64,000 nt of DNA from Phalacrocorax aristotelis (Eukaryota > Chordata > Aves > Suliformes > Phalacrocoracidae). A program made the translations under genes and the position numbers. The DNA is taken from positions 13,762,223 through 13,826,222 of the forward strand of contig NC_134282.1 in assembly GCF_949628215.1 (NCBI RefSeq), written 5' to 3'. Positions 37,201-48,500 of the stretch are shown here, piece by piece (position 1 is the stretch's first letter; every line of letters starts with the position of its first letter). The notes under the pieces are model-generated. The model saw nothing but the letters and a program-made list of their open reading frames with translations, was not told the origin of the DNA and searched no databases.

Positions 37201-38450
37201 TAAAGTGAAATACTGAAATAACATGTTAATTAAGAAATCTGATCATCAGCAAGAAGTTGCCATGCATTAATTGCTTTGCATCAATAACACCTCCCTAACA
37301 AACTCCCCACAGGGACCGCTGAGGAACATCCAACATTTTTAACTCCTACCACTGTCGATACTGCTCAGCCCATACTAATGTAGTAGGAAAGAAGATGACT
37401 TTTCAGCAAAATTGAATTAACAGAAACTCTACAGAATTAATAGCAAAAAATTAAATCAGAGATCGTCTCCCTTGTGAAACCTCCTAGTTCCCGTGCTTAT
37501 TTCCTAATGGTATAGCAGATCTGTAGCCAAGCAACCTACCTTGGTAAGTCCCAGGTGCATGCTGAGGGTAGCCATAGGGGACTTGATTTCCCATTCCATA
37601 GTTAATGTTTGAAAATCCAGGTGCTGGTGCAGGTTTATGTGCTGGAAAAACGGAACATATGCTCTGAGTATTGCTTGTTTCCTCCTACCCTAGGATAAAA
37701 GATCCCCAACAATGCTTCCTTTTTCAGAGTAGACACATAACAATATTAAGCAGCTGTTTTCTGTACAGCAAAAACTGTATAACAAGCTCGCATTTATGCA
37801 CAGTATGTATATTAAACATCAGTATAACTTAAAGGAGAAAAAAGGCAGGTATTGCACATGATGTCATGAAGATGTCACAGAATAATTTGGCTTGGAACAG
37901 ACCCTTTGAGGTCACCTAGTCCAACCCCTGCTCACACAGGGTCAGTTCACTCTGTCTGGAGCAGAGGTGCCTTTGTTCATTTATATTTAGAAGGAGGCTT
38001 TAATTCCGAGAATTGCCAGAGAACTGACAGGCTGCCCTCCTGCACAGAACAGACTGCTAATAAGCCATTTACCACTATATAAAACATTTTCTCCCAATTT
38101 CTTCAAGTTAGAACCATACTAATGCCTCACCAGCAGACTCAGAAGGTTAAGGATATAAAAACATTTACCAAGCTCAGTTTGTAAGAAGAAATAACTTGAA
38201 CTGCAATATCACTTATTTACTTTTTGTTTAACTTCAGAAATTAAGAGCTGAAAAAGTAAGCTGTATGTTTTGTAAATTATTCAATTTTAAAATGTAAATA
38301 ATTTCCATTTAAAACATTCATACATATCTCATAAAATCAGAAGGTAAGCTAATAGCTAAGCTAATATTGCTCGAACACCTCAGAAGGACCCATGTTATCT
38401 TTGATATTAACAGAAGATGGCATTTTGTTCATATTTTACTCACCTTCCAT
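28147..38450 (-). CDS. PLSCR1: Phospholipid scramblase 1-like gene (8 coding exons, 308 aa)
   Basis: Scramblases of this family are membrane-associated beta-barrel proteins implicated in Ca2+-stimulated lipid movement across the plasma membrane; PLSCR1 also enters the nucleus and is interferon-linked in mammals. Coding exons, 5' to 3': 38450-38444, 37641-37540, 35836-35667, 34584-34542, 33486-33266, 30705-30544, 29509-29348, 28206-28147. All junctions are GT-AG and phases join to 927 bases. Visible features: Pro/Gly-rich N-terminus (residues 1-93), [13 protein letters not shown] (95-107), scramblase core from 108, Cys cluster CCFPCC (173-178; mammals have CCCPCC, the palmitoylation site), a [10 protein letters not shown] nuclear-import-like motif (246-255), an acidic Ca2+ loop [12 protein letters not shown] (262-273), a hydrophobic C-terminal segment (280-294) and a short tail. 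Mammalian PLSCR1 is about 318 residues. PLSCR2 is the alternative name; orthology needs a tree. Confidence 0.93.
29348..29509 (-). CDS. PLSCR1: PLSCR1-like exon with Ca2+ loop and membrane segment start
   Basis: The acceptor is TTAAACTAG and the donor is CTCATT|GTAAGT, 162 bases in phase 0. It encodes [10 protein letters not shown], the Ca2+-binding loop [12 protein letters not shown] and [13 protein letters not shown]. All acidic loop positions of the mammalian motif are retained. Confidence 0.96.
29761..29791. repeat. (CG)n-(CA)n dinucleotide tract in scramblase intron
   Basis: Thirty-one bases of perfectly alternating purine and pyrimidine (CGCACGCGCGCGCG then CA units) in the intron between coding exons 6 and 7. 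Such tracts can adopt Z-DNA and are length-variable. Confidence 0.88.
30544..30705 (-). CDS. PLSCR1: PLSCR1-like core exon (54 codons)
   Basis: The exon runs from a CCTGTGAAG acceptor to a TTTGAG|GTATGC donor, 162 bases in phase 0. It encodes [29 protein letters not shown] and [15 protein letters not shown]. Length and phase equal those of the matching exon in the second gene at 63756-63917. Confidence 0.95.
30849..31119 (+). repeat. Probable 5' LTR of the intronic ERV
   Basis: The 271-base block begins TGTGGAATAATC and ends ACGCAACA, with TG...CA ends. It contains an AATAAA at 30963-30968 and lies six bases before the primer-binding site. The left boundary is inferred because no second copy exists in the window for comparison. 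Confidence 0.62.
31126..31144 (+). other. Retroviral primer-binding site, tRNA-Ser type
   Basis: TGGCATAGTCGGCAGGATT is complementary, with a single mismatch in 19, to the 3' end of vertebrate tRNA-Ser including CCA (expected TGGCGTAGTCGGCAGGATT). Its place just after an LTR ending in CA is where reverse transcription is primed. The mismatch is a G-to-A change, compatible with CpG decay. Confidence 0.82.
31148..31294 (+). pseudogene. Leader frame of the ERV, 48 codons, closed by a stop
   Basis: The first ATG after the primer-binding site (context ACCATGG) opens 48 codons ending in TAA at 31292-31294. The next frame resumes in a different register after about 120 bases. This is probably the original N-terminus of the same viral gene, now cut off by frameshift and stop. 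A genuine separate leader protein is possible but less likely. Confidence 0.5.
31430..32719 (+). CDS. ERV gag/protease-like frame, 429 codons, possibly retained
   Basis: The frame is open from just after a TAA at 31412-31414 to the TGA at 32717-32719. It begins without an ATG near its start (first codon TTG at 31430), so as it stands it would need an upstream exon or frameshift. Residues 1-38 look like a coiled coil; 60-83 are acidic and Pro-rich. Around residue 107, PWSPAEL followed by a Pro/Glu segment and an aromatic-Arg motif recalls retroviral capsid starts. Residues 263-330 resemble the flap and C-terminal half of a retroviral protease (GIDG, then a hydrophobic ILVG...DILG), but no D-T/S-G catalytic triplet is visible, so activity is doubtful. 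It may belong with the avian Ens-1/ERNI (Soprano) class of single-frame elements; that is a guess from the coiled-coil start and single frame. Confidence 0.68.
   Translation: MRERQAKKLGTRVDELVSENNYLKLQLKRLNWLIDKVLPSTPIKQICRLMPCTDSETWDRDIWLDSDDEIAETPDPAPEPVPLRPLIKTKTTVGDDDGTCITVQTIPWSPAELLKIQEKFPRRPGESKAEYVWRVSLQGGDQIMFSEEEAGSYWGPGVFLTSMPENHSYSLTAQAAYWAGGIDPQEREEPLEIKATGFSDLAASVQNAACIQAMYERGKLRKFLMLAPVDLARLTPLIHGLPDSLKLCAANTQDRIQPGQRGVKFTGIDGVEKECTMGKVSLWLPGEQRLTEAEILVGTALTDILGFSILYGRVWKPPDGTAWSFAGNEIGSDLVRLNLLETSLPLPAPCTTNVRQYPLPAAAITGTDWVVTELEERVKLHGAFCECFQKTARKLQTSYATFAFTENNKILLRLWSTQAMHLQLKIKVW
32721..32726 (+). terminator. AATAAA directly after the ERV frame
   Basis: A poly-A signal hexamer begins one base after the stop codon. 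It could end an antisense transcript of the ERV frame, or be chance in AT-rich DNA. Confidence 0.3.
32730..33265. other. Intron sequence between ERV and core exon
   Basis: No second LTR or other viral gene is recognised here. The sequence reads as ordinary host intron up to the donor at 33265. Confidence 0.5.
33266..33486 (-). CDS. PLSCR1: PLSCR1-like scramblase core exon
   Basis: The 221-base exon lies between CTGTTTTTCAG and CAGGAG|GTGAGT. It encodes [46 protein letters not shown] and [13 protein letters not shown]. These are family-diagnostic. In the palmitoylation cluster the third Cys of mammalian CCCPCC is Phe. Confidence 0.96.
34542..34584 (-). CDS. PLSCR1: PLSCR1-like 43-base exon ([14 protein letters not shown])
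   Basis: The exon begins after CACAAACAG and ends at GAGA|GTAAGTG. It encodes 14 residues plus one base, nearly identical to the mammalian family sequence at the start of the scramblase domain. Confidence 0.93.
35667..35836 (-). CDS. PLSCR1: PLSCR1-like coding exon, Pro-rich to GLEYLTQ
   Basis: The acceptor is ACCACACCAG and the donor is CACAG|GTACCT, 170 bases. It ends with [12 protein letters not shown], the conserved hallmark just before the scramblase domain (mammalian GLEYLSQ). An open frame extends upstream through the acceptor to an in-frame ATG, but that extension is intronic. Confidence 0.93.
37540..37641 (-). CDS. PLSCR1: PLSCR1-like coding exon, Pro/Tyr-rich N-terminus
   Basis: The exon runs from a TTTTTCCAG acceptor to a CCAAG|GTAGGT donor, 102 bases. 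It encodes [19 protein letters not shown] and on to APGTYQ. Length, Tyr/Pro/Gly composition and phase-1 end match the low-complexity N-terminal region of PLSCR1, which interacts with SH3/WW-type partners in mammals. Confidence 0.88.
37876..37970 (-). mobile_element. Short CR1 LINE tail in scramblase intron 2
   Basis: CACAGAATAATTTGGCTTGG followed by GAGGTCACCTAGTCCAACCC is a diverged, reverse-complemented CR1 3' end. Only about 95 bases remain. Confidence 0.78.
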
Positions 38451-38475
38451 TGTTGTGGAGCTGCTTATAATTGTT
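38444..38475 (-). CDS. PLSCR1: PLSCR1-like exon 2: 5' UTR plus start codon
   Basis: A TTGTTTTGCAG acceptor precedes a 32-base exon that ends ATGGAAG|GTGAGT. Only seven bases code (38450-38444): Met, Glu and the first base of Ala. The ATG context ACAATGG is strong, and the phase fits the next exon exactly. No other in-frame ATG can start the downstream exon. Confidence 0.82.
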
Positions 38476-41400
38476 CTGCAAAACAACATTTTTATTTCAT
38501 GGGGATTTTAATATATAATTTCACACAAGAGATATTTAGTGTTCTCTATTTATTACTGATAAAAGATACTTACCTGTCTAAACTATATGGGAAAGTTGAA
38601 TTACAAATACAACCTAGAATACCTTTAATTATTTCAGCTTCCTTCTAGGCTATATCTCCACCACAACATAAATCTGAATTACCTATGCCTGCATTCATGC
38701 TTTGAGTAACCAGAAATCATCCTCAACTCAGAGGAAAGCATCAGGATGTGCAGCTATTTCATTGCAGTGCAGGACACCATTGTGCAGCACCTCAGACACA
38801 TCATGCAATTCACATGAACAAATTACTGCAGAAATTTCAGAGCAACTGGTTTAGTGTATTGATCTTGACTACCAAACCTGCTTGGCTAAATCCTGGAGCA
38901 GCCGTGACACCACGCTACCACATAGTCAGTTCTTTATGATATTCCACTTCTGAAGTGGTACCACTAAATATCATGTATGCAAGTTTTGTCTCCACATGAT
39001 AATGAAGCGTGGGTTTGCACAGGTGGGTGAGCTTCCACAGCAGAATATTTTGAGTGAAGGGGCCAACTGCTTGTCTTTTTCTTTCTACTCTTCCAGGGTT
39101 GCCAAAAGGAGTTGAAAAAAAAGCAGAAAGAATATTCACTCATGCCAGCACCAACCTTGAGAGGTACTCCTTTCAGTGTCTGGGGTACAGAGAGAAGCAA
39201 GACAATGGCAGCAACTTCTATTAAAGACACAGGTCCAAAATAGCCAAGAGATCCTTAAGTGCAATTATAAAAAAGAATGGTATAGGAGCCACTTATTCTT
39301 TAAAAAGAATGCAGTTCAAGTTAAACTGGTAATATATTTTTGTCTGTTATGGTTCTTCTAACTAGTTCAGTTCAATGAGGATGGCCATTCAAAGCTGAGA
39401 ATGAAACTGAAAGCAGTTCCTTCCTGTTTTTCATTCCCAGAGTAAAAGCAGATGTCACAGGAGGATGTAGCATCTAACTCACTTCCCAACTCAAACACAT
39501 CCTCCTCTTTGTTTAACAAATTGGTCTTAAAGTGTTTCTTTTTAATATATTTTTTCTTCTACTTTACTAACTTTACAAACAAAACCACACTCCTGTTTTA
39601 CATACTTTAACTGGATTCTGGGTCCCCATATGAATACAGGTTAAAAAAAAGTAATAGGAATTAATTTAAAGTCATACATCTAATTTAAAAATCTGAAAGA
39701 AGAGAAGCCTAGCTCTCACAGTTGATAATATAGAGTGACAAGTTTAATATATGACCACATTAAAATATGTTGACAAAACTATCAGCTTGTTGGAATAGCG
39801 CAAATCGAAGATGAATAAAAAAAACATTATTTAAACTAGCAAAAGATCAGTTTATACTGTGAGATGTTCCAGCTACCTGAACTTCAGTGAAATACTGAGA
39901 ATTACAACCAAACCCTTTGGTAAAGGAAGAGTAGAGACAGAATCATACGATTTATTTAAAAGAAAGTCTTTATAGTAGAATCTTTTTTCTCCCTACAACC
40001 ACACTTATACACCACTGGGCAATCTAGGATTTAGAAGATGTTGATACACTCTATAGCTAGAAAAGCAATAAAGATTTTACAAAGTTCAACTGCCATTTCA
40101 CCAGACATGATGCTAAAGAAGATAGTTACAATGATTCCTTTTATTAAAATTGTATCTTTTCTTCTATTGCTTTTTATCTGGACTCCTTCTACCACTTCCA
40201 ATTCAGTCACCAAGACTAACTTATCATCAGTCATGCTCTGCTTTTCATCTAAATAATTTACAAAGATTGTGAAGTACTATAAAATACTGAAATACAGAAG
40301 GAACAAGAAAAACTAACTTTTGTAACCTTTGTATTGCACAATACATTGTTTAGCCACTTTGTTATGCACGTGAACATTGCCACCTTGTAAAACCTCAGTC
40401 AAGAAAAGTAATGGGAAGACCAATCACTTAGAAACACGTTGGTCCTTTCACGTTTTCATTTCATGTAACCCATGTCTGGATTACACAAAGCAATTACTTG
40501 AAGCCTACATTTTGATGTCAGTTTAATAAAATGAGACTTTATATGCTGCTAGGTGTTACTAGTTTTAGTAACAGTTTTAAAATAAATACAGGGAACAATC
40601 ATTAAAACATTACTTACTGAGCAGGGAAAAGTAAAGGTATTTGCATTTAGCTCCCACTAATACAAAAGAGGGAGAGTGTTATTTCTTTGTAATAGAGTTA
40701 AAACTCTTCAGAATTAAAGATAAAAAGAAAGTGCTTCAGCAAGTAGAAGTCCATTCCTGAATTAATTTTGGTTCAACAAAAACAGTAGCTGCGTGAATCC
40801 CTTGTGCTATGCTGGCCACATGCTGCAACCTGAATTCACAACGTAAATCAAGAGTAAGTTGTGTTGGAGTGACTAAGCTGGCCATGGTATTCCAGAAGCA
40901 GCAGCTGTATATCTTTCCATACATCATACAAAAAGCTTTTAAAGGCCCTGAGCAATCTGATCTAAACTTGAATTTAGGCTGGCTTTAAGCGGAATGGCTT
41001 TAAGAGGAATGGACCAAATGACCTCCCCAAAGGTCATCCTTTCTGACCTAAATTATGCTAGGATTATAAGGGTTCTTCACGTCTTACTACATCACCTGAG
41101 GTATTTGCTGATCAAACATTCCCCAATATCCCCCAGCTGGAGTGCTGAAGGGTGAGAGGAGGGGGGGACCAGGCTCCGGCCCCCAGCACCTCACCCCTCA
41201 CTGGGGCTATTCTGGGTTAGGGCTACGCGAGGGAGCCTGTGCCAGGAAAAGCTGCCAAGTTTTGCCCTTCCCTGACAGAGTCCTGTATTAACTCATAGCC
41301 CTAGGCCCACTCTCCCAAAGGGAGTACAGATGAGATATAAACACCTCTCTCCTCTGGAGAACGCAGGTACATCTCCCTTACCTTGATGCATGTCAGTAAA

Positions 41401-41900
41401 TACGCTGCAACTGATTTACGAAAGTCTTAATTCAGTTAGCCACAGATCTTCCGGTTTTATCAGAAAAACAGTATACTAGCGTGACAGTTTCGTTTCTTAT
41501 CCAGTTCACTAAAATACTGCCAAGAGCCTATTAACACAAGCCCCCAAGCATAAACATCATGCATGGTACCATTTAAATACCAAGCCAGGGCCCTTCCGAG
41601 AAGGCTTATGATTCAAAAAAAAAAACAGACTTAGAAAGCCAAATAGCTGCAAGGCATGCATTAGTTCACCCTAGCTAGCTTTGAGGCACTTCTTTTCAGC
41701 ATTGCATTGTATTAGACTATTCAGCCACTGGATTTTAACCTTGACCGCTGGAGAAACCGTATGCCTAAAAATAATCTAGTTGATCTAATTAAACAGGTTA
41801 TTTGCTGCTAAAGTTAATAAAATAGCCTTCAGAGAAGGAATGAAATGAGCTATAAGTTGATGTAAAATTATTTGTTCTGACGCAGTAAGGTACCCTCTCC
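38476..41900 (-). other. Intron 1 of the scramblase gene
   Basis: About 3.5 kb between the start-codon exon and the CpG island. Apart from the old CR1 tail I recognise nothing in it. A GAAAC-GAAAC motif at 41486-41498 is one base short of the spacing of an interferon response element. Confidence 0.5.
41005..41068 (+). mobile_element. Diverged CR1 LINE tail
   Basis: GGACCAAATGACCTCCCCAA followed by GGTCATCCTTTCTGACCTAA resembles the last 60 bases of the CR1 3' UTR, including a decayed version of the terminal octamers. Older than the other copies. Confidence 0.55.
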
Positions 41901-41909
41901 CCTTACACG

Positions 41910-42520
41910 GACGTGTCTCCCGAAAGCTGCGAGTCCCAACACCTGCGCGCCAAACTACGCGGGCCACTCTCTGGGCGCGCGGCCTCCCCGCGACCAGGCC
42001 ACGCCTGGGGGGGCTCGCTTCGCTGCCGGGCGGGACCCCACCGCCGGCACCGCGCTGCGGCCGCCCGCCTCCCTCAGCCAGGCTGCGAGCGGGTTACTTC
42101 GCCGCCTCTAACAGCTAACTGTTGCTAGAAGGAGGCATTTGCTAACTTAACGCTCAATCCCAAGCTGGAAAACGTGGCCCTTCTAAACATTAAACATCCC
42201 TGTGATGAAAAACAAAAATAGACACCCGAATAGGTAAAGGAAACCATACACGGCAAAGAATACCCGTTCCCGCAGCCGAGGACGGCGCCCCGCTCGGACC
42301 CGCGCCGCTCCGCTCCCGGCGCCGCGCCCCGCCCGGCCCGGCCCGGCCCACCCAGCGCGGCGGGGCGGGCGCTGCCCGGGGCCGGCCCCGAGCTGGTTCT
42401 CAGGGCGAAGCCGCCTTCATGGGGCGGGCCGGGAGCCGCGGCTGCGGCCTCGCCGCAGGCTCCGGCCAGGCCGGGGCGCTGCCTGTGGAAGCGCTCTTGG
42501 CTCCTTTAACCGCTTTCTCC
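41910..42520. promoter_or_regulatory. CpG island, likely promoter and untranslated exon 1 of scramblase gene 1
   Basis: The region is GC-rich and CpG-rich with several GC boxes (for example GGGGCGGGCG near 42362) between AT-rich flanks. It lies about 3.5 kb upstream of the start-codon exon, as expected for the separate non-coding first exon of PLSCR1 genes. Candidate minus-strand donors include CCGT|GTAAGG (about 41905) and GCGAA|GTAACC (about 42095), but I cannot choose between them. No TATA box was recognised. The island could be bidirectional. Confidence 0.68.
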
Positions 42521-42529
42521 TGCTGTGGC

Positions 42530-45500
42530 CGCGGCGTACAAGGTCAAGTGTTTTCTTACAATTCAGTGATGCAGTAGCTCTAGGTGGTTTTCTTGCAAAG
42601 TCAGAAATTTAAGGTAGTAAGGTCTCTCTCAGCATAACTTCTACAACTAGCCTAACACTGGTGTTCTTTCATTAAGGAGGTACGGCGCCTCAAACTTGCC
42701 CATGTAACTATTGTCTTTTATATGTATATCAATGAGTATTCACAGTCACGTATAATCCTAAAAATAATCTTCGGTTTCCCGTAATCTTTAAACTCTCATC
42801 TTTTCCAGTCCACAGAAGTTTCCACTGTAAAAAGAAGTTTCCACTCTACCCTAAGTGTTCAGCAGAGAGCTGGTGTCTGTGAAAGATCTGTCAAAGAAAG
42901 AAAAAACAACTCCAGAAACCTGAAGCTTTGATTGGCGCTTACCCTGCCGCACTAGTTCTGAAAGATTTCTGGAAAACACAGGTGATTTGAGGAAATAATT
43001 ACCTCCTCTGGTTCATTCTAATGTCTGATACTACACTAGTACTTATCAGTGCAATACTATCTGCTGAAATGCAGATAGTGCAGCGCGTTCATATTGCTTG
43101 AGGAAACACTTTCTAAGTCTGCAAAAGTCCAAAGTTTCAAAAAGTTTTCTATAACTTTTAAAGTGGTGTTTTGTTTTGGTTTTTTTTCATTTCCAAAACA
43201 TTTGCCTCCAGATAGCTACCCTAAAAAGGAGCCTTACAAAAAGGGACAGTTTCGTGATGCAGAATCCAGAAGTGATTGTGAGAACTGGGGTGAGGGATGG
43301 GGGTACCTATTAATTTGTTTACTCTTTTGGTAAAAATTTAACCATACAGGATGAAGCCCAAGAAGGACAGACCATATTTTAATTTCAAATCTGAATGTAT
43401 ACAGGTAACATTTTGTGTGTGATCCCAAATTTACTCTACTTTCCTGGTTTGATTTAGGCTCTGTGGAGCCACTCACCATCCTTAATTCATTAGCAGCCCT
43501 TTAGCAATGAAGAATAGGGAGGCCCAAAAAAGGAGTACCAGGAGAGCCACTGAAGGTCTTTCATGTAAAAGCAGCTGGAGTTTTGGACCCAGATGATATC
43601 TCAAAACCAAAGGCTCATCAAGGTTTCTGTTAAACAAGGTTTCCCATAAATTTATTAGGGAAAATATATATATATATGTACTGCTGTATCTCAAAGTGCC
43701 ACATTTGTTGGTGGATTTGTTGGTGGATTATGTAGAATTATGACAGGGAAGTTTTAAATCCCTCACTTTCAGCTCAGTTTTTTAAGAAAGAAGCTACTTT
43801 ATTATAAAATGTACTGTATATTCCAAATATTTTCAGGTAAAAGATGCAGTTAACATCAATGTTACATAGATAAGCCATGAATATATTAAGCTGAAATACC
43901 TGGTTTTATAAGGGTCATTGTAGATTTATGCACTGCTTGTTAGTGAGCATCACAAAACATTTCACTGTTACAGAGAAACTGGTATAACACATTGCAGAGG
44001 TTTGGCTTGCGGAGACATTTCATTAAATGTCACTGTTAAGATTCATGTGGCAGTCCTGCTGTCTACAAACATGTAGTCTATATTTTTCCTGTAATGGATT
44101 GTCATTTACATATTAATGAATTTTTAATCTGTAGATTCTATAAAACCAATTATATTCTAGGGTTTTTTTCTAACACTTTACAGTGAATAACAAAATATTT
44201 TCCTAAGTTTTAAATCTAATACTTAATTATCCTAACAAAACAATAAATTAGGGTCTTTTAAACTTCTGTTCATATTGTTGAAAGTCACGTCTTTCATTCT
44301 TCAGAAGCCTCTGAACGCGTACAATGTGGACAGGTGCGGATAAAACCTAATGAGATGCAACATGCAAGCCTTATTATTCAGAATTATAAAACAGAGCAAA
44401 GAACAGTTCTGTCAAGGATCTAAATAAAGGATCTATAGTAGCAAAATGCACTTTTGATATTTCCATCTCTAGGCTGCCACTATCCTTTTCTTTCATTATA
44501 TGTTCCTACTGCTCAAGGCTTAGGACTACTTACAGACAAGCACTAGTTATCTGTGAAGAAGGCAATCCTGTTTGATAGGTGGTAGAAACAAAAATGTGTG
44601 ATATTTTCCCAAGAAGGGAAAAAGATAGTCTGCTCCATTAGTGTTAGCAACTAGCTAGCTAATTCTTAACATCAGTTGACCACAGTGTCAAGGTGTCTAT
44701 AATAAGCAGCATCATTCTGAAGTATGTTTCAGATGGCATCAAGTATAAGCCCATTTCTCAGACAGCAAAACAAATAGTTTCCTCTTTGCCACATCCCACA
44801 GCTTTGAACACCTTTTCAGCAAGGTAGTAACTGCAGTTCACCTGGGATCCCATGTAATATACTTTGAAGTAACAGATTAAGAATTCAATGCTCAGAGGTT
44901 ATAGAGTCTAAATTAGAGACTTACAGTAAGAAAGCCAGCACCAGTCCCGACAACTTCTCCAGGAATACCACAGGGGCACAGGGAACTCCTGATGGATAAC
45001 TCTGAAAGATGAAATTACCTTGTCCGCAGGAAAGAAGGGTTCTGAAAACTAGGTATGAGTCTCACCCCGCTCCAGGATAAGATGCTAGAAAACAATATGA
45101 AATCCTGTCCCAATTAGCATCTCTTACAACCTACCAAATTAATAGCCCAGTTTTCACAGCCTTTAGCCTGACCACAATTGCACTGAGCTATACTGAGGGC
45201 TTAAAGTTTGACAAATTGCTTCCCGAGTACAGGGTTTTGAACTTCCATAGCCATAGCTGAGAGCAGCCTCACCAGGATGTACAGTCAAATTGCCTGAGGG
45301 GTTTGATGAGCTGCAGAGTAAAGGTCCACTGCAACCCCAAAATAGTGTCATATCACACAAAATCATCCAAGCTGCATCGCTGACAGAGCTGCTTGGTGTG
45401 CTGCGTGCATTGCAAAGCCTCCCTGCTATCAGCCGGGAGCTGGCCCATGATGCCTATACCAGCTGTCTGAAAACTCGGATATATCTGGAAAAGTTGTAGC

Positions 45501-48500
45501 CACTTTTCTGGATTGCCCTAACTCCAACCTTGTAATAAAATTCAGCAGAAAAGAGTAATATCTATGCAGTCTGCAGCCTCGCCTTGCTGGCAGCCAGCCA
45601 GCCCGCTCTCCCAGCTCTGCCTCCCTGAGCTGGGGCCACACACTTCAGTGGGTGCCAGGGCAGGAACAGTGCTCGGCTGGGCTTCAGCTCATTCCTGAAG
45701 TGAGGTCAAGCCCTCAGAAGAATGGTGTTATGATGTTGTCAATACTAAAGTCTGTCCTGTTTACAGATCTACATGTTTAATAGCCACTAAACCCCCCCTA
45801 ACCCTCTATCAAAACATATTACTCTGCCTCAGTGGAAAAAATCCAACCCCAAACTAACTCTTTCTTTTTAAGGGCCTTTTTTTCCTCTTGCAGAATAGAA
45901 GGATAGAAAGGACGTTGTGTATCTGATTGTAAAATGCAAACAATTTCCAAAGATTACTTAGCTTTCCTCCTTATTTACTTTTTCCATCTCCAGACTTGGA
46001 ATATAATATAATGTATTTAATAGATACATTATAAAATATAATATAGAATAGAATAGAATATATTCCCCCCATCAAATTATGTTGGCTACACAAAATTCAA
46101 GCAGTATGATAAATGTTTAAATTATGACATGAAGTATACTGGGCTTTTTCAGTAATTATACTTCCAGCAAGACATTCATTTTTAATTTTTATCCATGAAA
46201 TGCCTGGTTACATACCTACATATAGATGATAACTCCAAGCTGTATGTCCACCTTGAAAGGAAAACAAATGATATTTGAAACATTTTTACCTTATAAGGCA
46301 CCACCTCAGGGGAAAAATATATTTGTATGGACTCCATATGAGTTCATATGGTCTCATGAACAGGAACAAGAACAAATATTGAATTGTTTGGGAAAGAAAG
46401 CACTTGGAGGAACTTGGCTTATGTCCTGATTGCAGTATTGGTTAACTGACCTTCTGCATCCTTCTTTATACATTCATGTAGTCCATACTGGAGCTGCTGG
46501 CATCCACATATGTCTCTGCAAAGTAAGCCGTGCTTAATCTAAAGCAGAGAAATCTGATCACTGTAATTTTTGCAAGCATGAATCCCAAGACCAGGAATTA
46601 AATTTGAATCCTTAATAAAGAAAACAGAAATTAGTAAGTGCAGGTCACTTTATAGCTTTACATTCTCTGTAGCCTTTCTCTTCTAAGTCCCAGAATAAAG
46701 TCTCCGTCTCAATATTCAACCTTCCGTATGCAAAAAAAAAATCTATTATTCTAGCCGTGCGCTGAATTTCACCTAGAAACTGGATATGACAAGGATTTGG
46801 GGATTTTATTTTGCTAGTTTCCTCAGGTACATAAGAATCTAATCTAAAGCTGAGTAGCATTTTTCCACATATCTCCATTGAGTCCACTAAGAGGATTAAT
46901 GCCAGACACCAAGAAATAGGTTTTAAACATCTTTTAAAAAATAGGTATAGAATTATTTTGACATGGTTGGGAAATTAGAAATACATGGTAGTTTTTGATA
47001 CTACCTCTCCTTTTTAACGGGAATGAAGCAGTTATATTTAGCTCAGCTCAGACTTATACCCAGAAATTTAAAATCTTTTGCCTAGCAAACATGACTTTTT
47101 GACACAGGGATGAATGTTATTTCTTACATGAGGACAGCTTCATCTTATCCAAGAGAGAGCAGTGTGTCTCTTCCTCTTCCTTTCAGGCATTTATCAGTAG
47201 GAAAAAACCTATTCACCTGCAGTGGCAGAAAAAAAGGTGCCATGATTTACACAGTACAATATAAACTATTGGTCTTTGCCATGTCACATAATGCTTCACT
47301 TCTTTTCTTATCCAACTAGGATCACTGGTGTTATGACTGGCAGTCAGTGCCCTCCTGTGAGTAGAAATGCTCAGTACCTTTTATTTTCCCCAGTGAGCAG
47401 ATTTGATCAGTGCTGCAGGGGAAGCCCTTAAACATTTGGAAGAGAAGATGGAATTGCTTGAAGAGAAGTGAGAAAGGGATCGTGCTCTAGTAATTTACTC
47501 TTTCAGTTTAGCACGTTTAACTGAAAAGAAATGGTCTTTGTAGATCCTTGACCCCATTTTCTGGGTATGTGGCTTATGGTCTGCATATTCAGAATACTAC
47601 TTATTACTGCTGCAACTCCTGATCCCCCCAGTTCCAGCACCTCATCTGATCCTCTGGTACCCAATACCAGAAATGGGATCGGTTCCTCCACCAGCTTCTG
47701 GCACAGAGGTCTCAGTAACCTGATTTGTTGGGTGGAGTTGTGTTGACCAAAGGAGTTTAATCTTTCTTCCTGATGTCACCTAAATATCATTTCCCTTAGT
47801 GCCCAGGCAGTACGGCATTTGTGAGGGAACATGGGAGGAAATTCACTGATGGTTGTACACAAGGAGCAAATAGGCTTTGTGCAGCTCAAACTGTGTATAA
47901 CTGCGTTTAACCTCAAGGAAGGCATTGTTTGCGTGCCACAGGAAATAACAGCAATTACCAGCAGATTTGCCTTTTGTGCCAGTGCACGAATTCCCACAGA
48001 AGACACAAACTCACTTCTCCAGTGTCTGTGGTCTGGAAAGCAAACCCAGAACAGCAAGCAGCCCTGGCAGATGCAGAGAAAGATTAGCCGTGAGTAGTAG
48101 TAGTTTTCTTAAATACAGAAAAGACAGAGGATGTGAGGCTTGAGGCTCAATAATCCCAGCCAAGGGGTATATTTTTTTTCCCTGTCTCCCATCCCTCACT
48201 TGTGCACAGCTCTGAAAGGCTGGTGTCACGCAAACTGCATATGCAGAGGAGTGGAAAAGGTACTGACCAAGTCCAGGTCTTTCGGTTTCTGACCTAAGAT
48301 TTCAGGCTTGCCAAGCAGTGCTTGGATATCTGCACTGTAAAATATTTCCATGCCTTCACATGGAAACTGCTGCGGGGACAAGGCAGGATGGAATAAACTG
48401 GAGTCACTGTTATCATCTGGGGATGACTGGGGAAAAGTGAAACTGAACAACATTTTGGTGAATACAGAAGGAATGGTAGATCCTGGCTGTACCAGAGATC

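Noticed and set aside
41486-41498. AGTTTCGTTTCTT as an interferon-stimulated response element for the scramblase promoter
   Set aside because: The two halves are spaced by one base instead of two, and the site lies inside intron 1 rather than at the CpG-island promoter.
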